DNA of 64,000 bases from Homarus americanus (Eukaryota > Arthropoda > Malacostraca > Decapoda > Nephropidae), in the NCBI RefSeq assembly GCF_018991925.1, contig NW_024726283.1, positions 1 through 64,000 on the forward strand, written 5' to 3'. A model generated the notes under the pieces. It ran no database searches, was not told where the DNA came from, and saw only the letters and a list, made by a program, of their open reading frames with translations. How positions within the stretch are numbered: the first letter of the stretch is position 1; each line of letters starts with the position of its first letter. The position numbers and the translations under genes were made by a program. Shown here piece by piece: positions 53,605 to 64,000 of the stretch.

Positions 53605-54529
53605 TATATCCAAAATGAGTAATACAAATCATTAATAATATGTAGAATATTAAAACACACAAGAGGAGACGAGACAGCATTGTTTTCTTTAGTGTTTTCT
53701 GTCGGAATGATGGTTCAACATTTGAAACTGAAGAAAATAAGACCCTGGTTGTAGCTGGAGTAAAATTAATTCAATAAAATTAATATATATGTAACCGGCC
53801 GGAATTCTTACTACTTAGTGTTTGTTTTTTTAGTTATAGTGGATGGTAATGCAGTGGAAGTGCCCTTCAGAGAATATCGAACCAGCACAAACACAAACTT
53901 CCATGACCGTGGAATAGCTAGCTCCTGTGATTGGGGTTAATGAGACGCGCTGGTAAAAGATAGCACTTCTATTCCTTCCAACACTACAGACAGAATCAAT
54001 AATTGTACACAAGCACTAGAGTACTTCTTAGCTGGCTTACAACACTGCAATGGGAAACAAAAGTTGTACATGGTATCAACAAAGTTATTAAAAGATATTA
54101 ATTGCATCCAAAAAGAACTAATAATGCAGCAGTACTACAGACACCAGAACGAGGAACTCATCTGAAACAATTCCTTCATACATCCTACATCACTTAGTGG
54201 CACATACAGGGTAAGACATTAAAAAAATATTACTTGCACCGATGAAAATGCTTTAAGTGCATCCGACAAAATTATAGCAATCCCTGAGGAATAGAAATCC
54301 TGATTTAGTCATACTACACTAGAACATGGATCACTCATAGCCTGTCTGGGATGACCCACAAAATACTCTAATCCTAACTGTCCTAGAACCCGAAGGTTGT
54401 AACTACTAACCTGCCAAGGGGCAAGCATTGACAAGAAACCGAGAAAATCACTCATGACCCATCAGGCAGGTGGGTGCTCCACTGTTTTTTCATTACTCTT
54501 TCTAGGTTTCAGGAGTCATGAGTGTATTT
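53605..54529. other. Unassigned DNA; start resembles the 1.5 kb element interior
   Basis: 53615-53790 matches the caaaatgagcaatacaa...gtagctg interior of the 1.5 kb family, partially deleted, so the 51985 element sits inside a damaged copy. From 53800 onward nothing recognised. Confidence 0.5.
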
Positions 54530-54532
54530 CTC

Positions 54533-54880
54533 CACCAACACCAGTAACATGCTTCACACATACTGTAAGTTCAGAATGCACCCGTACTTTAAGGTGCTAC
54601 AGCATTCACCAATTTTTTGAAGAGGAACTCCTATGTTCCACATGCACAATCAACCATGAGGAGTGTTGATCTCACACCTGGACTTGGTTATTCTAATCAC
54701 ATTTCACCACCATCACCCGTAACATGCTTCACACATAAGTTCAGAATGCACCCGTACTTTAAGGTGCTACAGCATTCACCAATTTTTTTAAGAGGAACTC
54801 CTACGTCCCACATGTGCAATCAACCATGGGGAGCGTTGATTACACACCTAGACTTGGCTATTATAATCACTTGCACACAA
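54533..54880 (+). repeat. Tandem duplication, about 175 bp unit
   Basis: cagtaacatgcttcacacat...accaattttttgaagagg (first copy) repeats from about 54706 with minor differences, including a 4 bp gap. Frames through it are not convincing. 54880-55908 has no recognised gene; cctatttaaacacggcc at about 55385 is TATA-like. Confidence 0.85.
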
Positions 54881-55908
54881 TACTGGGGAGATGAATGTGT
54901 CTATGTAACCACTAGAACTCCCGGTCGCAGCGCAGACCCTTCATTCACTCAGTCTGCACTCAGTTGGCTGACTCCCAATATTTCATGGACAGGAAGAGAG
55001 CGACCGTCGGCCTGCCTAGTTAGGCCGGCTCCGAGTACAACCAGGTGAACCCTGCCCAACTGAGGAGGGTCTACCTTCCCATTAGTAAGATTTTTCACTG
55101 ACTGACTGAGGAGATGTGTGGGTGGTTCTTGTGGTATTGTATGAACCTAGGTGGGGAGATTCGATGATTCAGATCAACCACAACCAAGCTTCCGGTCAGT
55201 CACGGTAGTTTGGTAGGTACGGAGACCCATCTGCTCGCTGGCCGGGTGGGTATCCACCCCGTGAGTCGCCAGCTATGTCTTCCAAACCGCTATCACCACC
55301 AACCATCAGCCACCAACCAAGTGGGGCCCGTGACCCTGCAAAAGGAGTACTGTAGTTTGTTGTTTACTGTTAAATTCTTCTCCGCCTATTTAAACACGGC
55401 CTGAGAGATCAGGACTTACTGCAACACGGATGAACGAGCAGGAAGGGATGAGGCCACGCGTTGTTTTTCCTTGGCGGAACGCGAGTTAGACGCCTGCTTC
55501 GTCAATGACTGTGAGCTAGTGAGGCCCGGGTACGCCTGCATCCCTCAGGCGCCTGGCCCATGACGTCATCTTTCGCAAGATTTCTAATAGTTTCTTTGGG
55601 ACACTCGTAACATTTAGATTTGGGAACTATCCACAATAACTTTAAATTTTATAATTGTCCCCTAACTTCATGAATCGTGTTTACATTAATTCGATAAGGT
55701 ACATTTAAATTTCTATAAGCCTAATTCAAAATGCTTCCACCCCCCTGACTGAGGGTGTTGCTTGCAGGTTTTGTTTTGACTTGCCACGAGACGTGGGTGT
55801 TTCAGCCTAGCCTACTTATGTTTCCCTGTTTGGCAGATCGGTCATTTTTGTTCTAACGTCTCTAAATATCACATTAAAATTTCTGAATATTACATATAAT
55901 TTTAAGTA

Positions 55909-56621
55909 CAGTAGTACCCCGATTTCTGGTCAATTGAACCCACAGGGTACATGAAAAATCCGCGTAAATGGAACAACAGAACATATGGGATTAATTCCAA
56001 CTCCACTTTTTCCGACACAATATCTATGTTGTAGTAAAAATAACATCTAAATTTTATGATGGTATGCTCACACAATTAATATTTAAGAGAAATACAGTCG
56101 CCAGGTTAATGTCCATTCAAATAATAGACTCAAATCCCCCCCCCTCTTCCCAGCTCACTGGCCCCTACCTCTCTGAGAAATGATTGGGTGAAACACTAGA
56201 TTTTAACGTTTAGTAATAAATAATACCTCAGACTAAAGTTAGGATAATATAATTGACATTTCTGGATTCCTTGCAGGTCAGGGAATATTTTGAATGTAAA
56301 CTTCATATATTTTGCACAAAAGATAAAATACTTGCTTTGTGTAAACCAAATTATTACATAAGATCTAAAATTTGTATGTCTAATGCAAAATCCATGATGT
56401 TTATATTCAAAATGATCATCATATTGTAAGAATTCCAGCAATGTAAACTATATTCTGGCTGGGTAATTTGTATGAATTTTATGAGCTAAATAAAAAAAAA
56501 AAATTATACTTCATGCGTATATGGGTAGATGAACAGCGGAAAGTGAAAGTTCGGTTCTGGCGAGGCACGGTGTATATGAGAAATCGCGTAAAGTGAAACC
56601 GCGTAAAGCGGGGTAATACTG
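55909..56621. mobile_element. 713 bp non-autonomous Tigger-type element (CAGTAGTACCCCGATTTCTG)
   Basis: Left end cagtagtaccccgatttctg, right end gcgtaaagcggggtaatactg, TA on both sides (55907-55908, 56622-56623). One hairpin unit (56240-56460). A shortened member of the 9032/51985 group, inserted at the recurrent TTTTAAG-TA-ATGTTATTTAATG site. Confidence 0.9.
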
Positions 56622-56819
56622 TAATGTTATTTAATGTTAATAAATGGTACAGTAAAAGTAGCTTACCATTAATGGTAAAGAAAAAAGTAAGACTGCTACG
56701 CCATCATATGTAAGTGTGTACATGTGAAAACACATCATCATTACTCTTCATAAGAATATGAAAACAAAGCTTGTTTATTGTTCATATTTGTTTTAAATAA
56801 TATTTACGAATGTAAAACA

Positions 56820-57686
56820 AAAATTCTACTCACCTTTGGCAGTAAATCTAAAACATAAGGACAGCCAATGATGTGCGAGTTTTTACTCAGATGATGAAGT
56901 CATCAGGCTCAACTTTGGCTGAAGCTGTAGCTTTCCATAAAGATATCATGACTTGCTGAAACTGTTACTGAACTTGAAGTTGTTGCTGAAGCTTCTTATG
57001 ATGCTGAATTTGATAGTGTAGCTGAAGTTGATGGTTTAGGCCTTCAAATAATAATGCTGTCTAAAGAACCTTGCACAGCTGCTTTCTTTTCTCATTATAC
57101 ATCTTTATGTAGAGGTCATTTGCATTTTTCATGTCCTTGTTAATTTCAATGCTTTGTTCTGTTAGTGGATCCATTTCAAAAAATATGTTCATTGCTTGCT
57201 CCATATAATATCACACAGACATTTCACCTTTTTCATATCGTTTTAACACATCTAGTTTCTTGGCTAAGCTTAGATACTCTCCTTTAGCTTTTGAATCAGC
57301 ACTACCATCACTTGCTCTCTTGCTCATGCTGAATAGGGATGCAAAAATGATGTAAGAAACCTGAGAAAGTTTTTCTCCTTTTATTGTTCTCATGCGTGAA
57401 AACAAGGGCCCGCCAACTGCGGCTGTTTATGCAAGTGATGTTGGCATCACCATTCACAAGCCCAGCAGCCTCCATGCACAAGGCGTGTTTTTTTGTTATT
57501 GCTTTTTTATAATGCATATGGGGATTTAGTTATTATTTATGTGAAAATGTATTTATTTGTTTTTTATTCTATTTTTGTCATAAATATGAAGAAAATAATG
57601 GCGTGAATTGAATTGGGACCTAAATTAACCAGGGTCTTAAATATGAATTGTCGTTAGTAGAACCGTCGTTATCGGAGGCTTTCCTG
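56820..57686 (-). mobile_element. Non-autonomous Tigger derivative, reversed relative of 26021-26850
   Basis: Right end gttatcggaggctttcctg at 57686, TA outside. It retains the start and an end portion of the transposase gene. The far end fades into taaataatatttacgaatg and repeat DNA. Confidence 0.75.
57000..57405 (-). pseudogene. Tigger transposase remnant, N-terminus plus tail
   Basis: From 57405: MSKRASDGSADSKAKGEYLS, then LAKKLDVLKRYEKGEMSV, the start of a Psq/CENP-B-like domain, followed by a stop, a shift, and a part near 57200-57080 reading EQAMNIFFEMDPLTEQ and a KMYNEKRKQL-type segment. The second DNA-binding domain and the DDE domain are deleted. It has the same architecture as 26340-26600, so the deletion is ancestral to both. 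Confidence 0.68.
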
Positions 57687-57857
57687 TATTCTTGTAAAGA
57701 GATGGAGATTTTACTTAATTAGAACTACCCTTATTGACTCGGGGAATTTAGACTCTTGGAAAACATTCCCCAGCACCCAGAAGCAGTCTGAGGATATGGG
57801 ACTAGTGTCTGTTTGTACAAGAGACATTCTTTTGACTCTCAGAAACTTTTCCCAGTA

Positions 57858-58218
57858 CAGTGGGGTATGCTATAACGAACGGATCCTACTACGAATATTC
57901 CTATAACGAACGGTTTTGCCTATAAAATTGAGAATGCAATAATGAACGAAACCCCTACAACGAACATTATTTAAATTTTTTTTTTTTTTTTTTATACTAA
58001 TTTATTGTTTTTTATTACAAGTATTAATGATATTCTTTATTTCAGGGGTTTAGATGCATATTTATGCACTTTTTTAAAATTTTTACAATTTTATATTATA
58101 TTTTTCAGTGTTAAGTGGTTGTATTTGAGGGCCTGGAACGGATTAATCCTATAACGAACAAATGCTATAACGAACAAGGTTCTAGAACCAATTAGATTCG
58201 TTATAGCATACCCCACTG
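57858..58218. mobile_element. 361 bp MITE (CAGTGGGGTATGCTATAAC)
   Basis: Ends cagtggggtatgctataacg and cgttatagcataccccactg, TA flanks. Reverse-oriented sister of 41916-42281. Confidence 0.94.
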
Positions 58219-58674
58219 TAACTGGAAAAAATTCCGGGGATAAAGTATTTTCCCAGGCTTGAGAAAGTCATCTGGTTATTCGGAAATCTCTCATCCCCAG
58301 AAGTGCTCTGCACCAAATGTTCTGGCTAACACTGTTTTAAGTTCATGGAAACTGAAAAATGTACTTAGTTGAGGAGAAATTATAAAGAAATTGTATGACG
58401 TAACCTTATGTATTATGCTATAGTTTGTTCTGAACAAATTCCTGAAGCTTGTGTTCAGGTCTTCATCAATTTTTATAGCACTAATTGTCATTAAAATGAA
58501 TGACCTAGTGGCTATACTATACTAAGTCGGGCTGTGTAATTTGCCTTTTTTCCTGCTTATTGTTTGTCCAGTTTTCTCTTGAAAACTCAATCATCTACTG
58601 AGCATAAATGTGGAACAGCAGTCATAATGAATTTTTCCCATGAGTCACTAATGCTGAGTGTTGAGTACTTACAG

Positions 58675-58779
58675 ATGGTGTTGGCCATGTGGGAATTACG
58701 GCGACAGAAAGCTGGATGGCCCTACTTATACTTCAGCCGTGTAATAACAGTTGAAACTTTCCTGCTGGTAGCAAGAGTG
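58675..58779 (+). CDS. Host gene exon C: membrane protein (partial)
   Basis: Branch-like cactaatgc, acceptor gtacttacag ending at 58674, donor gtgagt at 58780. 105 bp, 35 codons, phase 0 both sides. The peptide MVLAMWELRRQKAGWPYLYF continues the exon B helix into a basic loop and starts the next helix (SRVITVETFLLVARV). A longer exon from an upstream acceptor (58572) also stays open in this frame, but the phase-0 join to exon B and the branch/acceptor signals favour 58675. Confidence 0.75.
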
Positions 58780-59023
58780 GTGAGTATTTAATAATATTTG
58801 AATGTTGATAGTATTCTTTATTGTTTAAGTTGCTTCTCCAGATTTAGTGCTGCCACTTACTGTGTAAATATACCACCTAGGGATATGGCACTAAAAGTTT
58901 GAATTGATATTTGTTACATTTTGAATAAAAAAATTTATTGTTTTGTCAGATGGCATCTCAGTTGAGGAAAAAAAAGCTGTATAACAGATATCCATAATAA
59001 TACAACTTTATTTTAACTTTCAG

Positions 59024-59236
59024 ACTCTAGGAGTTTATGCCATCATATTCTTATGGAACTCTTCCTTGATTGATGGTTTACGAAACACAAGTGATGGCTA
59101 TGATTGGTGGGAGTCCCCGCACGTACGCGTGCCAGGATACTTTGTCTATCCTTGTGTTATTGCAGCAGCATATGGTGTGATTGTCAGTATTGAAGGAACT
59201 CTCTCCCATTTCTCTGGTGAAGTACACAACAAGTTG
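59024..59236 (+). CDS. Host gene exon D: membrane protein (partial)
   Basis: Acceptor ttttaactttcag ends at 59023; donor gtgagt starts at 59237. 213 bp, 71 codons, phase 0. It completes the helix begun in exon C (TLGVYAIIFLWNSSLI), then a polar loop (LRNTSDGYDWWESPHVRVP) with one N-glycosylation sequon (NTS), then another helix (YFVYPCVIAAAYGVIVSIEG) and the start of a hydrophilic part (TLSHFSGEVHNKL). With exons A-C this gives about five membrane helices. Downstream exons must lie beyond or undetected in the window. The family is not recognised. Confidence 0.8.
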
Positions 59237-59248
59237 GTGAGTAGAATA

Positions 59249-59951
59249 CAGACAGCCCCCTGCTTACAAACATAATGGAATTGGTTCCGGAGGTCTGTTC
59301 ATAAGTCCAAATTCACCTCTATTGCTTGCAAACAATGTGTTAAATATGAAAAATACCTTAAATATTGTACAGCACACCCACAGCACAGTGCTCCATCCTA
59401 CAATGTTGATTTTGGTCCTCCAAACACAAAAGTTTTTTATCTCATCATTTAATTTTCTTCTTTTCTTACTTATGATGGTCGATTGCAAAGCTACAGAATG
59501 CTTTTTTGCTCCTTAAGTCTTTTATTGTCCTTTAAACTCGTACCAACAATCGAATAATTCAGTTCGAAAGCACCTCTTTCCACTTGCTTTATTATCGCCA
59601 CTTTTGTTGCCGTTGTAATCATGTGTAATTTCTTAGGCATGAACTCATCACTGGCATTATTACCTTTATATTTCTCAGACATATTGGGTTTAATAATATT
59701 TGTTTAAAGCCACAAGAAATGAACTTTTGCCACCGTAATGCTGTGAATGAGACAACAACAACAACTTAAATGGCTGCCGCTTGGCCAGGAATGCTGGAAA
59801 TAGCGCACTAATGCTATCTATTGAATGTCAGTGGAACTGACAACTTTTGCGCTTTTGCATTGAACAGAAATATGGACATACGGACAGGTTTGTTCATATG
59901 TACAGGTGTGAAAGTTATTAAGTTGAACGTTCGTAAGTAGAGGAGATATTG
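59249..59951 (-). mobile_element. 703 bp non-autonomous Tigger derivative, 12 bp after exon D
   Basis: Starts cagacagccccctgcttac after TA and ends gttcgtaagtagaggagatattg followed by TA; the inverted ends are decayed but recognisable. It retains the N-terminal coding part of a Tigger gene on the minus strand. Only 12 bp of the original intron separate it from the splice donor. Confidence 0.75.
59491..59682 (-). pseudogene. Tigger transposase N-terminus remnant
   Basis: From 59682: MSEKYKGNNASDEFMPKK, then ATKVAIIKQVERGAFELNYS and IVGTSLKDNKRLKEQKSIL. This is the Tigger leader and first helix-turn-helix (family pattern: basic leader, ATK-x-x-IIK-x-VERG, then a TI-x-TILK-x-K helix), here with a small internal deletion. 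No further domains. Confidence 0.7.
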
Positions 59952-60334
59952 TATATACTTATCCCCCCATATTCGCGAATTCACAATTCATGACAAATCC
60001 CAAGAATTGTGAATTCGCGAGTACTGAATTTAATACCTTATGGAAAAAATGGGGTTTGGTACCATGGCTACCAAAATTATCATATTTGTCTTAATATTTT
60101 GGGTTAGAAATGATAAATGTTTCAGAGATGGTGTTGATGGATTGAATTTTTGTAATAAAAAATAATAAATTTTAATAAATAATTCTTTCTTTTTTACATA
60201 AAATTCAAGTCTGAGTATATAAATAAACACTTAACTTATATCACTCAGGATATTATAGTCTACCCTAGTAAAACCGTTTTCTCTAACACAGCAATTGTGT
60301 AAAAATTCCAATACTCTAATGTGGCTTAGAAATA
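59952..60334. other. Unassigned DNA with a TIR-like end
   Basis: 59965-60030 has a short inverted repeat (attcgcgaattcacaattc and gaattgtgaattcgcgag). A related ctcgcgag/aattcgcaag terminus occurs at 62080-62150. No gene. Confidence 0.5.
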
Positions 60335-61792
60335 CAGGTTGTACCTCTCTAGTCCGGCAACCTCGGGACCTGACCGATGCCGGACCATGGAAATTCACCC
60401 TTTTCCTGGATAGATAGTGACTTGTGCTTATGCCTGGAAGCACTAGCACCACTTTCTCTGCGTCATGGTCTCTTTGAAGACATATTGAAGGGTTAAATGT
60501 CGTATAGTAGCTTCTCAAATTTCGCGAGTTTTTAATTCTTAACGTATTTTATTGGAACACACAAAAAAATAAATAAATAAAAATTTTGACGGCGGAAACT
60601 TGAATTTCGACGGGCTTGAACGGCCCGCCAACGTGCAGACGACGTGCATAATCGTGTAAACAGCGTCATTTCTCTTATGTACAAAAGATTCATTATTGTT
60701 TATTACTGAATGTCTTTTTTATTGAATTAATGTTTATGTGTGTAAAATGAGCAATACAATTCATTAATAATACGTAGAATATTAAAACACGAGGAAATGA
60801 CACAGCATTGTTTTCATTGATTACAAAACCAGTGACTGACTGGTTCTACATATAAAACTGAAGAAAATAAGACCTTTGTTGTAGCTGTAGTAAAATTAAT
60901 ATGGTTGTTTTAAGTAATGTTATTTAATGTTAATAAATGGAACAATAGAAGTAGCTAACGATAATGGTAAAGAAAAAGAGAGATCGCATATGTAAGTGCG
61001 CATGCGCACACGTGAAAACATATCATCATTACTTTACATAAGAATATGAAAGCAACACTTATTTACTGTTCATATATATTTTAATTAATGTTTCTGAATT
61101 TGTTTTTTTTTTTAATTAATGTACGTGTGTGCAAAATTAACAATACAATTTATTAATAATACGTGGAATATTAGAGGAGACTAGACGGCTGCCGGCATTG
61201 TTTATGTTAAAGCTTACGAAACCAGTGACTGATTGGTCCTACATATAAAACTGAAGAAAATAAGACCCTGAGTTTAGCTGTAGTAAAATTAATGTAAAAA
61301 ATGAATATGGTTGCTTGAAGTACCTGTAATGTTATTTAATGTTAATAAATGGAACAATATAAGTAGCTAACCATCAATGGTAAAAAAAAAGTGAGACTGC
61401 TCGTATGTAAGTGCGCACATGTGAAAATATATCGTCATTACTCTACATAAGAATATGAAAGCAACACTTATTTACTGCTCATATATATTGAAGGGTTAAA
61501 TGTTGTACTCTGTATAGACAAGCAGAGAGAGAGAGAGAGCAGCCGAACTGCCGGATGTAAACAAACCTTAATTTCCCGCAGTTTTTTTTTTTTTAAGGGG
61601 ATTAGCCCACCCGGGCATAGGTCACTGACCCACATTGGGGCCTGAGGGGCAAAAATTTAATACTCCTGTAATAATAATAATAATTCAGATAAAAAAAAAA
61701 CCCTCCCTATCTACCTATTGGACAAACTAAAATCGTTCCGGACCACGGGAGTTTCCGGACCACGGAATGCCGGACTAGAGAGGTACAACCTG
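60335..61792 (+). mobile_element. 1.5 kb TIR element (CAGGTTGTACCTCTCTAGTC), copy 3, complete
   Basis: Inverted ends as in copy 2, TA on each side (60333-60334, 61793-61794). Same two-half interior, LINE tail (61590-61680) and A-run, so the LINE tail was present before this copy and copy 2 dispersed. Confidence 0.95.
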
Positions 61793-62537
61793 TATAGACA
61801 TAATATAAAATGACAGTATAAAATAAGAAAAATTAAGTGCATGGGTGTGTATATGTGGAAAGTGAAAATATGCGTGTAGGCAATTAGCACGGAGCTGTAA
61901 CTGTATCTCAACTCGCCAGACAGACAAATTTATTTGACTCAGATTTTTACAAAGAATGAAGCACAGCTTCTTAATACAACAATCACATATAAATAACAAT
62001 TTACAATAGATGCATTTTTCAAAAATGGTTATAATTATTTGAGTGATTTCTTATATTTGTTGGTATGAACTACAGTACAGTATTCCCTTAAAGCTCGCGA
62101 GGGTTAGGTAAAATGGACCTCGCAAGAAAGCAAAATTCGCAAGTTTTTCATGACGGTTCCCAAATTGTGCAAAATACAGTACATATGGTATAAAGAGCTA
62201 TGTGTACACATATCCCTTAAACTACAGTATAGGCATTTAAACAACTCAGCCCTCGCCCCTCCATGGATTGCACTATGGGTTGAATGGAGTGCAAAGTAGA
62301 TTGCGTACTGCATCTGACAGCTTCCACTATTCTGACTGCAAGGAGTCTCTACAGTCTTTACCTTAGGGAGGGAGGGAGGGAGAGGGTAATGCATGGTGCC
62401 ATTGTTACATGTAGTGAAATTATGAAAGTTGTGTAAAAATTATTTCAAAATGCTAATGTGACAGAAATATAGAAAATATAATTTAATATACTGTATGTGG
62501 AAAAGATTCCTTATTATGAGCTCCTCAACAGCTGATA
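61793..62537. other. Unassigned intronic DNA
   Basis: A possible TIR start at about 62077 (cagtattcccttaaagctcg) without an identified partner; a ggga repeat at 62370-62385. No gene. Confidence 0.5.
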
Positions 62538-64000
62538 CAGGTTGTACCTCTCTAGTCCGGCAACCTCGGGACCTGACCGGTGCCGGACCATGGAAATTGC
62601 CGGACCATGGAAATTCACCCTTTTCCTGGATAGATAGTGACTTGTGCTTATGCTTGGAAGCACTAGCACCACTTTCTCTGCATCATGGTCTCTTTGAAGA
62701 CATATTGAAGGGTTAAATGTCGTATAGTAGCTTCTCAAATTTCGCGAGTTTTTAATTTTTAATGTATTTTATTGGAACACACAAAAAAATAAATAAATAA
62801 AAATTTTGACGGCGGAAACTTGAATTTCGACGGGTTTGAACGGCCCGCCAACGTGCAGATGACGTGCATAATCGTGTAAACCTCGTCATTTCTCTTATGT
62901 ACAAAAGATTCATTATTGTTTATTACTGAATGTCTTTTTTATTGAATTAATGTTTGTGTGCAAAATGAGCAATACAATTCATTAATAATACGTAGAATAT
63001 TAAAACACACGAGGAAATGACACAGCATTGTTTTCGTTGATTACAAAGCCAGTGACTGACTGGTTCTACTTATAAAACTGAAGAAAATAAGACCTTGGTT
63101 GTAGCTGTAGTAAAATTAATATGGTTGTTTTAAGTACAGTGACCCCTCGTTTAACGAACACCTCGGTTAACGTAATTTCGATTAACGAACTGCCTTCCAT
63201 AAGGATCTTCAATTCGGTTAACGAAGTTCTTACGAACCGACCTCAACATGTTTTCGCTTGCACTGACCGGGCAACCAGCTTTAGTATTAGTCCGCCAATA
63301 CATTAATCGGTTCTAGGGCTTAAATTCCTTACTATTTTAGTAAATATCAAGAAGTTTATACTATTCAATAATTTTAAAAGTTTAATATTCAATTTTTTTG
63401 TCATTTTAATAATTATTGAACATAATTGAAGGTAAAGTGACTAGTTTAATGCGCGGCATCCAGCCTCTTAACACAGCAAACAGGAGTTAGTCTCTCTCTG
63501 TTTTCACTGGAGCTAACATCTTGCTTGAGACTCTCTTCAACTAAACGCTTTTTTCTGTGTTTCCAAGCAAATTATTGGTCATTTTCAAATATATTTTACA
63601 TATTGACAATATATAATGCAGTGCAGTGTTGATTTAAAGAAAATAATCTTGAATTACACCAGAGAGCTAAAATTTTATGGGTGAAATGGCGCCATGGGGT
63701 GACTTCTCTTCCATCCCAATGCCTTCTCTTCTTCCTTCTCCTCCACCCCCATTCTAAATCCCATCATCATCATCCAGGAGCCTTCTACATACACACCTCA
63801 AAGTAAGTGAACTTTTCTACCATTTTTGTTGAATTTAGGAAATTTTCGGTGAGCTGGAACCAATTACCCAAAAACCCATTGAAACAATGGTTTCGGTTAA
63901 CGAACTTTTCGGTTAACGAACGATCTTCTAGAACGGATTGAGTTCGTTACCGAGGGGTCACTGTAATGTTATTTAATGTTAATAAATGGAACAATAGAAG
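62538..64000 (+). mobile_element. 1.5 kb TIR element, copy 4, cut by window end and carrying a nested MITE
   Basis: Starts caggttgtacctctctagtc after TA. It follows copies 2 and 3 to 63136, is interrupted by the 63137-63963 MITE, and resumes at 63964 with taatgttatttaatg. Confidence 0.95.
63137..63963 (+). mobile_element. 827 bp MITE, deletion derivative of the 14248-17145 Tigger
   Basis: Ends cagtgacccctcgtttaacg and cgttaccgaggggtcactg; TA at 63135-63136 and 63964-63965. Its left 500 bp match the reverse complement of 17145-16600 and its right 280 bp that of about 14500-14248; everything coding between is gone. The uninterrupted sequence of its target is visible at 1635, 47102 and 60915. 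Confidence 0.95.

Noticed and set aside
55160..55420. LTR with primer-binding-like TGGGGCCCGTGACC and a TATA-like site
   Set aside because: No LTR borders, no order consistent with an LTR, and no retroelement genes nearby.
58572..58674. Longer exon C from an upstream acceptor at 58572
   Set aside because: The frame is open but the phase-0 join, branch-like cactaatgc and acceptor at 58674 give a better protein, with a hydrophobic helix running straight on from exon B.

Overview
This is eukaryotic, AT-rich, intron-like DNA made mostly of layered repeats. Very long (TA)n tracts, many pogo/Tigger elements, RTE- and Jockey-type LINEs and a tRNA-derived SINE point to an arthropod, most likely a decapod crustacean. 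The species call is inference; no rRNA, mitochondrial or named single-copy gene is present to fix it.

Host gene. I find four short exons of one plus-strand gene: 12044-12239, 23962-24114, 58675-58779 and 59024-59236. All keep an open frame, have GT/AG borders, are joined in phase 0, and together encode about 188 residues of a multi-spanning membrane protein I do not recognise. Its introns (11.7 kb, 34.6 kb, 0.24 kb) hold nearly everything else. The first and last exons of the gene were not found.

Layout. 1-11.4 kb: TA microsatellites alternating with Tigger-type elements and MITEs, plus a probable minus-strand LTR (7.9-8.7 kb) beside a GC-rich block. 12-24 kb: exon A, a SINE, a nearly intact 2.9 kb Tigger (14248-17145), a LINE 3' end (18.1-18.75 kb), a 1.57 kb TIR element (19650-21218), an RTE endonuclease fragment (22.7-23.6 kb) and exon B. 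24-33.5 kb: several MITEs, a Ty3/gypsy-like retroelement (28.66-32.49 kb) truncated in RNase H, and a truncated Tigger facing it. 33.5-45 kb: a 5 kb Tigger with a decayed transposase, RTE fragments, and an inverted, transposase-less derivative of the same element. 45-58 kb: nested TIR elements, a second copy of the 19.6 kb element and further Tigger derivatives. 58-64 kb: exons C and D, a MITE 12 bp past exon D's splice donor, then two more copies of a 1.5 kb TIR element, the last carrying a nested MITE.

How the parts relate. Most elements are non-autonomous TA-target elements with CAG...CTG termini. Several can be matched to coding relatives in the same window: 14248-17145 with 63137-63963, 33686-38737 with 42925-44703, and 32488-33519 with the 2831-3977 type. 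Two structural patterns stand out: a hairpin-forming unit of roughly 400-440 bp with G-rich spacers, repeated in tandem inside several elements, and one TA dinucleotide in a repeat context that has received several unrelated insertions and carries footprint-like scars.
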